Both the position numbers and the translations under genes were made by a program. Positions 51,909-60,197 of a stretch of DNA of 64,000 bases are shown in pieces. Source of the stretch: DATFVJ01 sp963727015 (GTDB lineage Bacteria; Actinomycetota; Actinomycetes; Streptosporangiales; Streptosporangiaceae); contig CAVSEV010000012.1 in assembly GCA_963727015.1 (NCBI GenBank), forward strand, positions 496,001-560,000, read 5' to 3'. Position 1 is the first letter of the stretch, and each line of letters begins with the position of its first letter. The notes below the pieces were generated by a model, which did not search any database, was not told the DNA's origin, and saw nothing but the letters and a program-made list of their open reading frames with translations.

Positions 51909-52628
51909 TCACGCGGCGTCGTGGAAGACCAGGCCGAGGGTGCGCCGGATCCCCGAGCGCACGGTGCTGACCCCGTGCCTGACCGGCGACGCCGACCAGC
52001 CACGCGCGGACCGCACCGGCCGGACCCTGGTGGTGAAGACCAGGCCGTGGCCCTGGGCGAGCAGCGTGGACGTGCCGCGTGACTGCGCCCTGGGCCGCTG
52101 CTCGACAAGCAGGAACTCACCGCCTTGGTGGTCGGTGCCCGGCTGGTCCAGGCCGATGACGACCTGCAGCGGGAAGGCCAGGTCTCCGTAGAGATCGCGG
52201 TGCAGTGCGTTCCAGTCCTTCTCCCCGTAGCGCAGCAGGATCGGCGTCGGCTTGGCTTGCCCGGCGGCGTGGCACATGTCCAGCCACTCGTCGAGCGTGT
52301 CCGGCCACGGTGCGGGCGTGCCGAGCTTGCCTGCCCAGTCCCTGGCGATCGGGAGCAGGTGCGGGTAGAACGCCTGCCGAAGGTCCTCGACCAGTTGAGG
52401 AAATGGACGCCTGAAGTACCTGTACTGCCCGGACCCGAACCGGTACCTGGCCATGTCTATCGTGGCGCGGAAGCGCTCGGCATCGTCGTAGAGCGCGGAG
52501 ATGCTCCTGCATTCGGCCGGGCTGAGCAGCTGCGGCGTGCTGGCACACCCGTAGTCGTTGACCTCCGCCACCAGCGCGGGCCAGCCGGCCTGGCCCACGC
52601 TCGTGGCAACGTTGCCCACCTGGCTCAT
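51909..52628 (-). CDS. 2OG-Fe(II) oxygenase superfamily protein
   Basis: 239 aa. Iron ligands H143-x-D145 in ALHRDLYGD and distal H218 in PVRHGV, with R228/R229 (SGIRRTLG) as likely 2OG-binding Arg. DMARYRFGSGQYRYFRRPFPQLVEDLRQAFYPHLLPIARDW and GEFLLVEQRPRAQSR match the oxygenase group found next to MGMT genes in actinobacteria. The ATG overlaps the ogt stop (ATGA). A substrate is not shown; given its operon, alkylated nucleic acid or protein is plausible. Confidence 0.88.
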   Translation of the reverse strand: MSQVGNVATSVGQAGWPALVAEVNDYGCASTPQLLSPAECRSISALYDDAERFRATIDMARYRFGSGQYRYFRRPFPQLVEDLRQAFYPHLLPIARDWAGKLGTPAPWPDTLDEWLDMCHAAGQAKPTPILLRYGEKDWNALHRDLYGDLAFPLQVVIGLDQPGTDHQGGEFLLVEQRPRAQSRGTSTLLAQGHGLVFTTRVRPVRSARGWSASPVRHGVSTVRSGIRRTLGLVFHDAA

Positions 52629-53251
52629 ACCGCGCCCTCCAACGCAAGCAACGCCTTCTTGGCGTCGGTACCGCCGACGTAACGGCCGATGGCGCCGCCG
52701 CTGCGTACCACGCGGTGGCACGGCACGACCACAGGGAGCGGGTTGGTCGCGCATGCCGTCGCGGCGGCGCGTACCGCCTTCGGGCTGCCCGCGGCCGCGG
52801 CGACGGCCGCATAGCTGGCGGTCTCGCCGTAGCCGATCTCGATGAGGTGAGTCAGGACCGTGCGCCTGAAGCCGTGCGACAGCCTGAAATCCAGCGGGAG
52901 TTCGAACAGCCTGCGCCTGCGCTCAAAGTACTCGTCCACCTGCCTCGCGGCCGGGTCAAGGCGGGCCGGGGCACGAAGCACCCTTGGGCTGACGCGATCC
53001 GCGAGCTGCGCAAGGACCGTGTCGTGGTCCTCGCGGTCGTAGGCCACGCGGACCAGGCCCTGTTCGGTCGCGGCCAGGAGCAGCGGGCCGACCGGCGTGT
53101 CGATGGTCCGGTATGCGACATCGAGAATCCCCGCCGCGGCCGCGGCCGCGGCCAGGCGGGCGTGTAGCCTGCGCTGGGCCTGCTCGTCGGCTTGCTCGAG
53201 CGCGGCGAACAGGTGGCCGTCGCCGGTGCTGGCGGTGAATCCAGGCATCAT
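52625..53251 (-). CDS. ogt: Methylated-DNA-protein-cysteine methyltransferase
   Basis: 208-aa suicide repair protein for O6-alkylguanine. N-terminal ribonuclease-like domain (AYRTIDTPVGPLLLAATEQGLVRVAY) and C-terminal AT domain with helix-turn-helix (YAAVAAAAGSPKAVRAAATACATNPLPVVVPCHRVV): alkyl-acceptor Cys178 in PCHRV. The N-terminus carries ~45 extra residues. ATG 53251 or 53248. It overlaps the sigma gene upstream and the oxygenase downstream by four bases each, so all three are translated as a unit. Confidence 0.95.
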   Translation of the reverse strand: MMPGFTASTGDGHLFAALEQADEQAQRRLHARLAAAAAAAGILDVAYRTIDTPVGPLLLAATEQGLVRVAYDREDHDTVLAQLADRVSPRVLRAPARLDPAARQVDEYFERRRRLFELPLDFRLSHGFRRTVLTHLIEIGYGETASYAAVAAAAGSPKAVRAAATACATNPLPVVVPCHRVVRSGGAIGRYVGGTDAKKALLALEGAV

Positions 53252-53796
53252 CGTGGTGTTCCTTCTGTGGCTTGGTTGAGGTAGGTCTTGCGGAGCACGG
53301 CGATGCCGTCTGCCGCGGCTCTGCGCGCCGCGTCCGGGCTGCCGCCCACGATGGAGGCGACGTCGGCATATGGCAGGCCGGCCAGGTAGTGGTAGGCGAT
53401 GGTCTGTCGTTGCTTGAGCGGCAGCGCTCTGAGCGCCGCCCACAGGTCGTCGTCGCCACGGCCTGGCAGGCCGTCCGTGCTCGGCGTATCGGGCAGCTGG
53501 GCGGTGGGGACTGCCCCCCGCGCCTGCGCCCTTCGCTGGTCGATGGCCTTGCGGTGGGCGATCGTCACCAGCCAGCCTTCGATGTTGCTTTCGCCGCGCA
53601 GGTCCGGATAGGCCTGCATCGCGGCCAGGAACGTCTCCGACCAGGCGTCCTCGGCCCCGATGGGATCCAGGACGGCGCGGCACACCCGCAGCACCGTCTG
53701 CCCGTACCTGGCCACGATCATTTCGAAGGGTTGCTGTCTCACATCTAGTAAACGTGTCACGCCGGCCGGATGTGAGGTCGCGATCAGGGCAGCCAA
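53248..53796 (-). CDS. ECF-type sigma factor coupled to ogt
   Basis: 182-aa sigma-70 family factor. Region 2: FEMIVARYGQTVLRVCRAVLDPIGAEDAWSETFLAAMQAYPDLRGESNIEGWLVTIAHRKAIDQRR; region 4: LPLKQRQTIAYHYLAGLPYADVASIVGGSPDAARRAAADGIAVLRK. The position and the ATGA overlap with ogt strongly suggest that it controls the alkylation-repair operon. No anti-sigma gene is adjacent, so its control is unknown. The start could be further inside (GTG of VRQQPFEM). Confidence 0.88.
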   Translation of the reverse strand: MAALIATSHPAGVTRLLDVRQQPFEMIVARYGQTVLRVCRAVLDPIGAEDAWSETFLAAMQAYPDLRGESNIEGWLVTIAHRKAIDQRRAQARGAVPTAQLPDTPSTDGLPGRGDDDLWAALRALPLKQRQTIAYHYLAGLPYADVASIVGGSPDAARRAAADGIAVLRKTYLNQATEGTPR

Positions 53797-53841
53797 AACG
53801 CGCCCGCTTGAAAAGCGACGTTCGGAGGAAAGGTTCGACGA

Positions 53842-54169
53842 GCACAGTCAGCGTCCGCTGAATCGTCGACGGTGTCGACGCCGCGATCGCCTTCTACCGC
53901 AAGCACCTGGGCTTCCACGAACAGATGCACCCGGATCCCGCTTTCGCCATGGTCACCCACGGCGATCTCCGCCTGGTCATCGTCTCGCCGGTTGGGCCAG
54001 ACCACCGGGGCGGCGGTTCGAGACCATGCTGGCTGGCACGAAGCAGGAACCTGGCGGCTGGAGTCGGTTCATGCTCGAGGTATCGGATGACCTGATCGTG
54101 GCCGTTCAGGTTGGAACGGACGCTGGAGCGGGCGCTGGAGCACGGCCCAGGCGCACCAGCCGGAGGTGA
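53842..54169 (+). pseudogene. Degraded VOC-family protein
   Basis: DGVDAAIAFYRKHLGFHEQMHPDPAFAMVTHGDLRLVIVSP is a glyoxalase-like half domain, preceded by an in-frame TGA and followed by a frame change to GRRFETMLAGTKQEPGGWSRFMLEVSDDL. Neither part has a start. At least one nonsense and one frameshift show it is not functional. It lies between two divergent genes. Confidence 0.7.
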
Positions 54170-54247
54170 GCCGGGAGCGCGCCGCGTAGAGTCGGCTGAG
54201 CAGAAGCCGGACATAACGCCACCCGCCTCGATCGAAGACTTAGGTAT

Positions 54248-55645
54248 ATGACGGACTCCAGCTCACCGACATCATCGCCCTCGGCTGCTGCGCTGCATGA
54301 TCTGCGGGCGACAAGCGACGAGAGACTAGCGGCTGGGAAGGCCGCCAGGAAACGGGCTCGACGGGGCACGTTGGGGTACTGGCAGGAGGAAGACCGCGGG
54401 CACGACGCACTGGCGACGATCCTGGCCCAGAACCGGATCCGAGTTCCCGAGCTCGTTCCCATCCGGCATCAGCGCATGGCGGCGTCCCCCTGGAACTATT
54501 ACCGGGGTGCCGCAGCAGTCATGGCTGGCGACCTCGCCTGCCAGCCCGACAGCGGGCTGATGGTGCAGCTCTGCGGTGACGCGCACATCCTGAACTTCGG
54601 ACTGTGGGCCACGCCGGAGCGGAACTTGTTGTTCGACCTGCGCGACTTCGACGAAACCCTCCCCGGCCCGTTCGAGTGGGACATCAAGCGCTTTGCCGCC
54701 AGCGTCGTGGTGGCAGCGCGGGAGAACGGGATCGAGCCGGCGCTGGCCGCCGCCGCGGTGACCGCCGGTGTGGAGGCCTATTGCAAGCGGATGCGCCGGT
54801 ACACGATGATGCCTGAGCTCGACATCTGGTACGACGGCATCCACGCGGACAGCTTGATCAACTACTTCGAGCCGGCCGACCGCGGGCGGGTATCGATCCA
54901 CATTGAGAAGAAGCGGAAGCGGCGCACGAGCCGTGGAGCATTCGCCAAGCTCACGACGATGGCGAACGGACGCCCCCGGATAACCGAGGATCCTCCGGTC
55001 CGCGTCACGATCAGTGACGACGAACAGGCCGACCTCGTCGACCACCTCCTTGCCGAGTACCGGCTGACCCTCCAAGAGGACCGGCGAAGCCTATTCGACC
55101 GGTTCACCGAGGTCGATGTGGTCCGCCAGGTCGTGGGGGTGGGCAGCGTGGGGATGGCTGTCTACCTGGTGCTCCTGGAGGGCCGCACCGGTGCCGACCC
55201 GTTGTTCCTGCAGGTCAAGCAGGCCGGGCCGTCAGTGTACGAGGCCCACACCCAGCCCAGCCGCCACAGCAACCACGGCGCGCGGGTAACCAACGGCAAA
55301 AGGCTGGTCCAGAGCGCCACCGACATCTTCGTCGGCTGGGGCTCGCTGCACGGGAAGGACTACTACGTGCGGCAGTTCCGCGACATGAAGATCATCCCGA
55401 CCACCGAACTGATCGCCCCTCGCCTTGCCGAGTTCGCCACCGCGTGCGGCGAGGCACTCGCCGGGGCCCACGCCCGCACCGGCGACCCAGTGGCCATCCA
55501 CGGCTACATCGGGAAGGGCCCCAAGTTCGCCGCTGGAATCGGCCGGTTCGCCGGCCTGTACGCCGATCAAAACGAGCGAGACCACGCCCAGCTCGCCAGC
55601 GCCATCGCAACCGGCGCCGTCGAGAGCCTGCCGGAACCTACTTAG
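54248..55645 (+). CDS. DUF2252 family protein (copy 2)
   Basis: 465 aa, like copy 1 but without the N-terminal repeat region: VPELVPIRHQRMAASPWNYYRGAAAVMAGDL, QLCGDAHILNFGLWATPERNLLFDLRDFDETLPGPFEWDIKRF, VGVGSVGMAVYLVLLEGR, DPLFLQVKQAGPS, YYVRQFRDMK, and a C-terminal YADQNERDHAQLASAI. Function unknown. It is convergent with the anti-sigma gene, sharing four bases at the stops. Confidence 0.9.
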   Translation: MTDSSSPTSSPSAAALHDLRATSDERLAAGKAARKRARRGTLGYWQEEDRGHDALATILAQNRIRVPELVPIRHQRMAASPWNYYRGAAAVMAGDLACQPDSGLMVQLCGDAHILNFGLWATPERNLLFDLRDFDETLPGPFEWDIKRFAASVVVAARENGIEPALAAAAVTAGVEAYCKRMRRYTMMPELDIWYDGIHADSLINYFEPADRGRVSIHIEKKRKRRTSRGAFAKLTTMANGRPRITEDPPVRVTISDDEQADLVDHLLAEYRLTLQEDRRSLFDRFTEVDVVRQVVGVGSVGMAVYLVLLEGRTGADPLFLQVKQAGPSVYEAHTQPSRHSNHGARVTNGKRLVQSATDIFVGWGSLHGKDYYVRQFRDMKIIPTTELIAPRLAEFATACGEALAGAHARTGDPVAIHGYIGKGPKFAAGIGRFAGLYADQNERDHAQLASAIATGAVESLPEPT

Positions 55646-56380
55646 CGGCCGGCGGTGCCGGCGAGGATGATCTGGCCATGTTGCCCGGCGTCCCCGGCCT
55701 GCCCGGCGGTGATTTGCATGGTGGGGAACCTGCGCGGGTCTGCGGCGCTCCACATCTGCATGGTGGCGCTGCCTCCGGCGCCGACGGTGAACGAGCCGGC
55801 GGTGATCAGGTCGGGGTGGCCGGGCCGATTGCCCGGGCCCGCATACCAGCATTCGTAGAATCGATCAGGTCCAAGGTCCCTCAGCCCACGGACGGTCAGC
55901 CGGACGGACCAGCCGTCCGCGGTGTGGTCGATCATTGCCTGCCCTGAAGCCGCCCCACCCGACGGGGTATGCAGCGGGATTGTGAAGGCAAGCGCGGGAG
56001 GCGACCGTGACACCAAGAAGGTGGCACTGATCACGACTGCGATTGCCACGGCGGCGGCCACAGAAAGTATCCGTACGTTCCGCCGCCGCCACCAGGTTGC
56101 CCTAACGTCCGGCTCCGTCTTGGCCGCCTGCTCGACGCTGAGGAGGATGCGTGCCTCTCAAGCCGGCTGGCGGCTCAGCATCTGCCGCGGTCCCGTCGGC
56201 GTACGCCGTTTCCTTGAGCATCCGGGCAGTCGGCTGGAGTTCAGCGACCGCCGCCTGGCACTGGCCGCAGGACCGCAGATGCTCCTCGAAGCGCTCGGCC
56301 TCGTCCGGATCCAGGGCGCCGAGCACCCAGCCGGCGACCTCAGGATGTCCCAGCTCCGGGTAGGCGTCACGATCAGGCAT
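55642..56380 (-). pseudogene. Anti-sigma factor (zinc-finger ZAS type), frameshifted
   Basis: Partner of the ECF sigma upstream. The N-terminal frame (from ATG 56380) holds the zinc-binding H-x3-C-x2-C (EHLRSCGQCQ) and WVLGALDPDEAERFEEHL. Near 56154-56160 the frame changes: ARILLSVEQAAKTEPDVRATWWRRRN then a membrane segment (VRILSVAAAVAIAVVISATFLV) and an extracytoplasmic domain rich in Thr/Gly (SFTVGAGGSATMQMW). One extra base explains it. Overlaps the sigma stop by 8 bp. If real, the sigma factor would be deregulated. Confidence 0.8.
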
Positions 56381-56936
56381 CGAAACCCCGCTCGGTCAGC
56401 GCGGTCCGCAGCGCGCGCAACCCGTGAAACATCCGCGTCTTCACCGTCCCGAGCGGTAGTGCAAGGCGCTCGGCGATCTGCGCCTGGGTCAGGCCGTCCT
56501 CGTGCACCAGCCTTAGCACCTCCCGATGCGCCGGGCTCAACGCATCAAGCGCATCACGCACCATCAGGCTCTCAAGAATCCGGTCCACGCTGTCCAACTG
56601 GGGCGGCAACTGGTCATCCTCCACCGGCACCAGCGGACGCGAGGACGGGCGCTTCCGCACGTCGTTCGCAACACTTCGGGCGATCACAAACAGGTAGGCG
56701 GCCACGGTACCGCGATCCGCGTCAAACCGCCCCGCGGTCCGCCACAGCCGAACGAAAGACTCCTGCACCATCTCCTCGGCCAGGCCAGCGTCACCCAGCG
56801 CCCGCACCCCGAGCCGGTACAGCCGGCCACCATACCGCCGGTATAACTCCGCCACCGGGGCCCCGCTGTTACCCGCAGCGACCTCGGCCATCAGATCGGC
56901 CTCCTCGCCGGCCAGCCGATCCCCTACGTCGGTCAT
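56373..56936 (-). CDS. ECF sigma factor (SigK/RpoE-like)
   Basis: 187 aa. Region 2: ELYRRYGGRLYRLGVRALGDAGLAEEMVQESFVRLWRTAGRFDADRGTVAAYLFVIARSVANDVRKR; region 4: ALDALSPAHREVLRLVHEDGLTQAQIAERLALPLGTVKTRMFHGLRALRTAL. ATG 56936 (MTDVGDRL) is chosen over an upstream ATG. Its stop overlaps the start of the anti-sigma gene by 8 bp. The pair resembles SigK/RskA-type membrane-stress systems. Confidence 0.92.
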   Translation of the reverse strand: MTDVGDRLAGEEADLMAEVAAGNSGAPVAELYRRYGGRLYRLGVRALGDAGLAEEMVQESFVRLWRTAGRFDADRGTVAAYLFVIARSVANDVRKRPSSRPLVPVEDDQLPPQLDSVDRILESLMVRDALDALSPAHREVLRLVHEDGLTQAQIAERLALPLGTVKTRMFHGLRALRTALTERGFDA

Positions 56937-56954
56937 TGACACCAGCAGGATCAC

Positions 56955-57416
56955 CCCGCCAAGTTATTCGACGCCAGCCCGCCCACCGATCAAGCCTGCG
57001 CCGGCTTTCTGCTCAAAGTATGACTTGCTCCAGTATGACTTGCTCCAGTAGGAACAGACCGGTCACACATGGCGACTCCCGAGCTCGCGGCCTCGCGGCA
57101 GGCACACCTGGTTGCCCAATGCCGACGCGATAAGACGCTGAAACTGAGAGCGAGCGGGCGCACCCGGCAGGAAGTGCGGCCCCGCGATTCGGTGACGGCG
57201 CAAATGCGCAAATGGCCCGATGGCAGCGCTCACTGGCCAATGCGTCAGCCGGTCCCGGCAAAACTTGTTTCACGGCCATCGAATATTCCCTCATCGATCG
57301 CTCGGCGGAGGCTCGCCCGGCCGTATCGAGCCATGTGCGGGTGTAACTGGATAGGTTCGGCAGTTGCTGTAGTGCCTTGTATGCGCTGGGTAGCTGGCCG
57401 TGGGTAGGGGTGTGCG
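56955..57416. other. Intergenic region, no gene recognised
   Basis: About 460 bp between the sigma gene and the IS66 transposase. GTATGACTTGCTCCA is directly repeated (57018-57032, 57034-57048). Open frames through it lack domains. Part may belong to the insertion-sequence end. Confidence 0.45.
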
Positions 57417-58961
57417 TTATGCGTCGCCGGGGACGAAGGGGGTGCCCTGGGCGGCGAGGATGAGGGCGTCGAGTGCGCTGATCCCGTGCCGGGCGGCGGT
57501 GGCGATGTAGGACCGGAGGGTGCAGAAGGTCTCGGCTCCGGCCATCGACCGCATGCATCCGGAGACTTTGATCCGGAGCTTGCTCATCCGGATTACTCTC
57601 TCCGCTTCATTGTTGTCGAAGGGAACCCGCAGGTCACGGGCGAATCTCAGGTAGTCGCAGGCCCGGGTCAGCATCCGGGTGGCCAGGGCGTGGCGTTTCT
57701 TCTCGAGTTTGGTGCGGCGGGCCGCGTTGAGCGCGATGCCGGCCTTAGCGGCGTCGGTGAAGTACTTGCCGTGCTTGACGCGGTCCTCGCGGCTGACGGC
57801 GCCCTGACCCGCCTCGCGGGCCTCATCGGCGGCCTGCTTGAGGGCCAGGAGGGCGTCGATGGCCTGCCTGGCCCAGATCACGTCCAGGCTGGTGCCGTTC
57901 TCGGTGACCGCGGTCAGCTCCCGCAGCACGTGAGCGCCGCACAGCGCGTGGCCGGCCACGCCGGTGTAGGTGTCATACGGCGCCCAGGCGTCGTGGCAGG
58001 CGATCCCGGCAAACGACGGGAGCACCCCGGCGGCGTTCATCCCGTCGGTGCCGCGCTTGGCGTGCACGGTGACCAGCACGTACTTCCCGGCCGAGGCCGA
58101 ATGAACCCAGGCGAGATTCCCGGCGGCCCGGAACCCGGTCTCGTCGAAGTGCGCCACCTCGGAGGCGATCAGCGCCTGCACGATCTTCTTGATCGCGGGG
58201 CTGATGAAGACGGCGATCTTCTTGGTCATCGCGGCGATCGCGCCGGGTGACGGCTCGCAGCCGAACATGTCGCCCAGGGCCTGGCAGGCCCGGTCCCTGG
58301 ACAGGAACTGGCCGTGCCACAGGTAGGCGGCCAGCGCCGCGGCCCGCGGCCCGTACTGCACAGGAGCGTTCACCCCGTCCGGCGCTGCCGCCCTGGTGGC
58401 GTGCCCACAGCACGGGCACGTCTTCTCGATCATCTGGTGCTCGGTGACCGTGGCTTTCACCTCGGGGATCTCGGTCACCTGCCGGCGTTCCATCCCCGTT
58501 TCCGCCGCGTCTCCCAGCCCGGCCCCGCACCCGGAGCACTCGCCTGGCTCGTGCCGGATCACCCGGTCGGGGTGATCGGTCAGCTCCATCGTCGCCCCCG
58601 GCTGGCCTTTGGGCCGGCCCGGCTTGCGGCCGGTCTTCTTGCGCAGTGACTTCGGCTCCGGCTTGGCCAGCCCGTCGCTTGACGGCGGCTTGCTGGAGTT
58701 CTTCGAGGTCTGCTTCACCTGGGCCGCGAGATCCGCGAGCTGCGCCTGAAGGTCCGCCACCAGCGCCTCGGTCTCCGCGACCCGCGCTTCCAGGTCCGCG
58801 ATCCGCGTGTCCCGCTCCGCCAGCAGATCCCGGAGCCGGGCGTTCGCCGCGCGCAGCCCGCGGATCAGCTCATCCGCAGCGGCCGCATCACCGGGCGCAG
58901 GGGGCGTATCGGGCACATCCGGCACACTGCCGGAGCCGGCCCTCGGTAAGCAACACGACAC
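57417..58961 (-). CDS. IS66-family transposase (TnpC-like)
   Basis: 514 aa. N-terminal coiled coil (LRAANARLRDLLAERDTRIADLEARVAETEALVADLQAQLADLAAQV), then basic segment SKNSSKPPSSDG, a zinc motif (CSGCGAGLGD ... CPCCGHAT), and a DDE catalytic domain: D in HFDETGF, D in CHDAWAPYD, E in FDNNEAERVIRM. Complete and probably functional. There are no tnpA/tnpB companions, which is the single-gene form common in actinobacteria. Terminal inverted repeats were not identified. The start is uncertain by ~12 codons. Confidence 0.92.
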   Translation of the reverse strand: MSCCLPRAGSGSVPDVPDTPPAPGDAAAADELIRGLRAANARLRDLLAERDTRIADLEARVAETEALVADLQAQLADLAAQVKQTSKNSSKPPSSDGLAKPEPKSLRKKTGRKPGRPKGQPGATMELTDHPDRVIRHEPGECSGCGAGLGDAAETGMERRQVTEIPEVKATVTEHQMIEKTCPCCGHATRAAAPDGVNAPVQYGPRAAALAAYLWHGQFLSRDRACQALGDMFGCEPSPGAIAAMTKKIAVFISPAIKKIVQALIASEVAHFDETGFRAAGNLAWVHSASAGKYVLVTVHAKRGTDGMNAAGVLPSFAGIACHDAWAPYDTYTGVAGHALCGAHVLRELTAVTENGTSLDVIWARQAIDALLALKQAADEAREAGQGAVSREDRVKHGKYFTDAAKAGIALNAARRTKLEKKRHALATRMLTRACDYLRFARDLRVPFDNNEAERVIRMSKLRIKVSGCMRSMAGAETFCTLRSYIATAARHGISALDALILAAQGTPFVPGDA

Positions 58962-59310
58962 GCTCAGCCGGCCGGCTTAATCTTGGCAACCCGTGACCGG
59001 CCGCCACCCGCGAGCAACGCGAGAGGGACCTATCTAGTTACGTGCGGGTTTCCCTTTTAGCCCGGCGTGCGGCGCCGCCGGAGCGTACGGATCGCTGGCG
59101 TGGTACGGCAAGGCAGCCGGAAAAGCCCCAGGGCTGGTTGAACCGCTGCGCTCATCTTTGTCGTACTTGTGTCGATGGCGCAGCAGTAGATGCCCAGGGC
59201 GCAGCAGTAGATGCCCAGAAGGAGGCCGGCGACCGGCGGCGACCCTCAGCCAGGGCGCAGCCAGGCCACCTCGGTGCTCCAGCCGGGCAGGAACAAGGAA
59301 GTGATCAGCC
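58962..59310. other. Intergenic region with a 21-bp direct repeat
   Basis: About 350 bp. GGCGCAGCAGTAGATGCCCA occurs twice in tandem at ~59177-59218. It should contain the right end of the IS66 element and the promoter of the following pair of genes. No gene is seen. Confidence 0.45.
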
Positions 59311-59556
59311 ATGAAGCTCGACCGCTCGTGGCCCGAACCCCCAACCGGCTGGCCACGCCGGCTCGAGGACGGCGACGCAGCTGCCCAGCGCTGGCAAGAG
59401 AGCCTGGGTGTGGCTGACCTCGCCGGGCCGGCCGTCGGCGGTGGCGCGGGAGATGGGCTCGCTGGCAACCCGCGGTTGCGCGACGCCGATCCCCGTGAAC
59501 CAGGCAAGCAACTCAGGCTGATGCCCGGATATTCCGTGCGCGGGCGCAAACGATGA
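59311..59556 (+). CDS. Hypothetical 81-aa protein coupled to the HATPase gene
   Basis: MKLDRSWPEPPTGWPRRLEDG..., 81 aa, unrecognised; hydrophilic, with a basic C-terminus (SVRGRKR). Its TGA overlaps the ATG of the next gene (ATGA), which supports real translation. A weak GGAAGTGA site precedes it. It could be a regulator or target of the kinase-type protein downstream, or a coincidental frame. Confidence 0.4.
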   Translation: MKLDRSWPEPPTGWPRRLEDGDAAAQRWQESLGVADLAGPAVGGGAGDGLAGNPRLRDADPREPGKQLRLMPGYSVRGRKR

Positions 59557-60074
59557 CTGCCAACGGCCGTGCCGCACGGCGCGATCGGCGCGCATCCGCA
59601 GCAATCAGCCGCGACGAGACAGCCGTGACCGCGATGACGGCACCGCGGCGCCAGTCCGTCACCTGCCGGCTGAACCGCGAACCCACCGAGGTCGGCCGGG
59701 CCCGCGAATGGGCCCGTAAGGCGCTGCCCGGTTGGGGCCTGGACCGGCACACCGACCTCGTCGTACTGATCGTGAGCGAACTGGTTACCAACGCCATCCG
59801 CCATGGCTGCGGCAGGATCGGCATCTCACTCGCCTACACCCACGGCAACCTGTGGATCGAGGTCACGGACCAAGGCTCGGGACGACCGCGTTTGCGCCAT
59901 GCCAGCCCCGAGGACACCACCGGCCGCGGCCTGACCGTGATCCAGGCCCTCACCACGCTGAACGGCGGCGAATTGGGATGCATCGACAGCACAGGCGGTC
60001 CGGGCAAGACCGTCTACGCCGTCGTCCCCCTTCCCCGGGCTCGCTACGCCCGCACCGGCAGCCCTCGTAACTGA
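59553..60074 (+). CDS. ATP-binding anti-sigma-factor-type kinase (RsbW/SpoIIAB-like)
   Basis: 173 aa HATPase_c_2 protein. N-box VSELVTNAIRHG, G1 EVTDQGSGRPRL, and TTGRGLTVIQAL correspond to the GHKL ATPase motifs of RsbW-like serine kinases that hold sigma factors. An N-terminal ~45-residue basic region precedes the domain. No sigma-B-type gene lies beside it; actinobacteria carry many such orphan proteins. Start ATG 59553; an internal ATG is possible. Confidence 0.85.
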   Translation: MTANGRAARRDRRASAAISRDETAVTAMTAPRRQSVTCRLNREPTEVGRAREWARKALPGWGLDRHTDLVVLIVSELVTNAIRHGCGRIGISLAYTHGNLWIEVTDQGSGRPRLRHASPEDTTGRGLTVIQALTTLNGGELGCIDSTGGPGKTVYAVVPLPRARYARTGSPRN

Positions 60075-60197
60075 GATCACGTTCAGCGCAGGCGCTGCTG
60101 GCTGCTGGCTGCCGGCTGCTGGCTGCCGGCTGGCTAGGCGGATGGGACTTTCCTGTCCTCCTGATTGCGCCGGGATCGTGTGCGGTAGGAGGTGACT

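Noticed and set aside
51251..51912. Minus-strand frames with (VPECG)n or (CRSAG)n repeats
   Set aside because: They are only the reverse complement of the 15-bp array; a period divisible by three leaves all frames open, so openness has no evidential value.
57069..57407. 112-codon + strand frame before the IS66 gene
   Set aside because: No ribosome site, low-complexity composition and no similarity; it spans the probable insertion-sequence flank.
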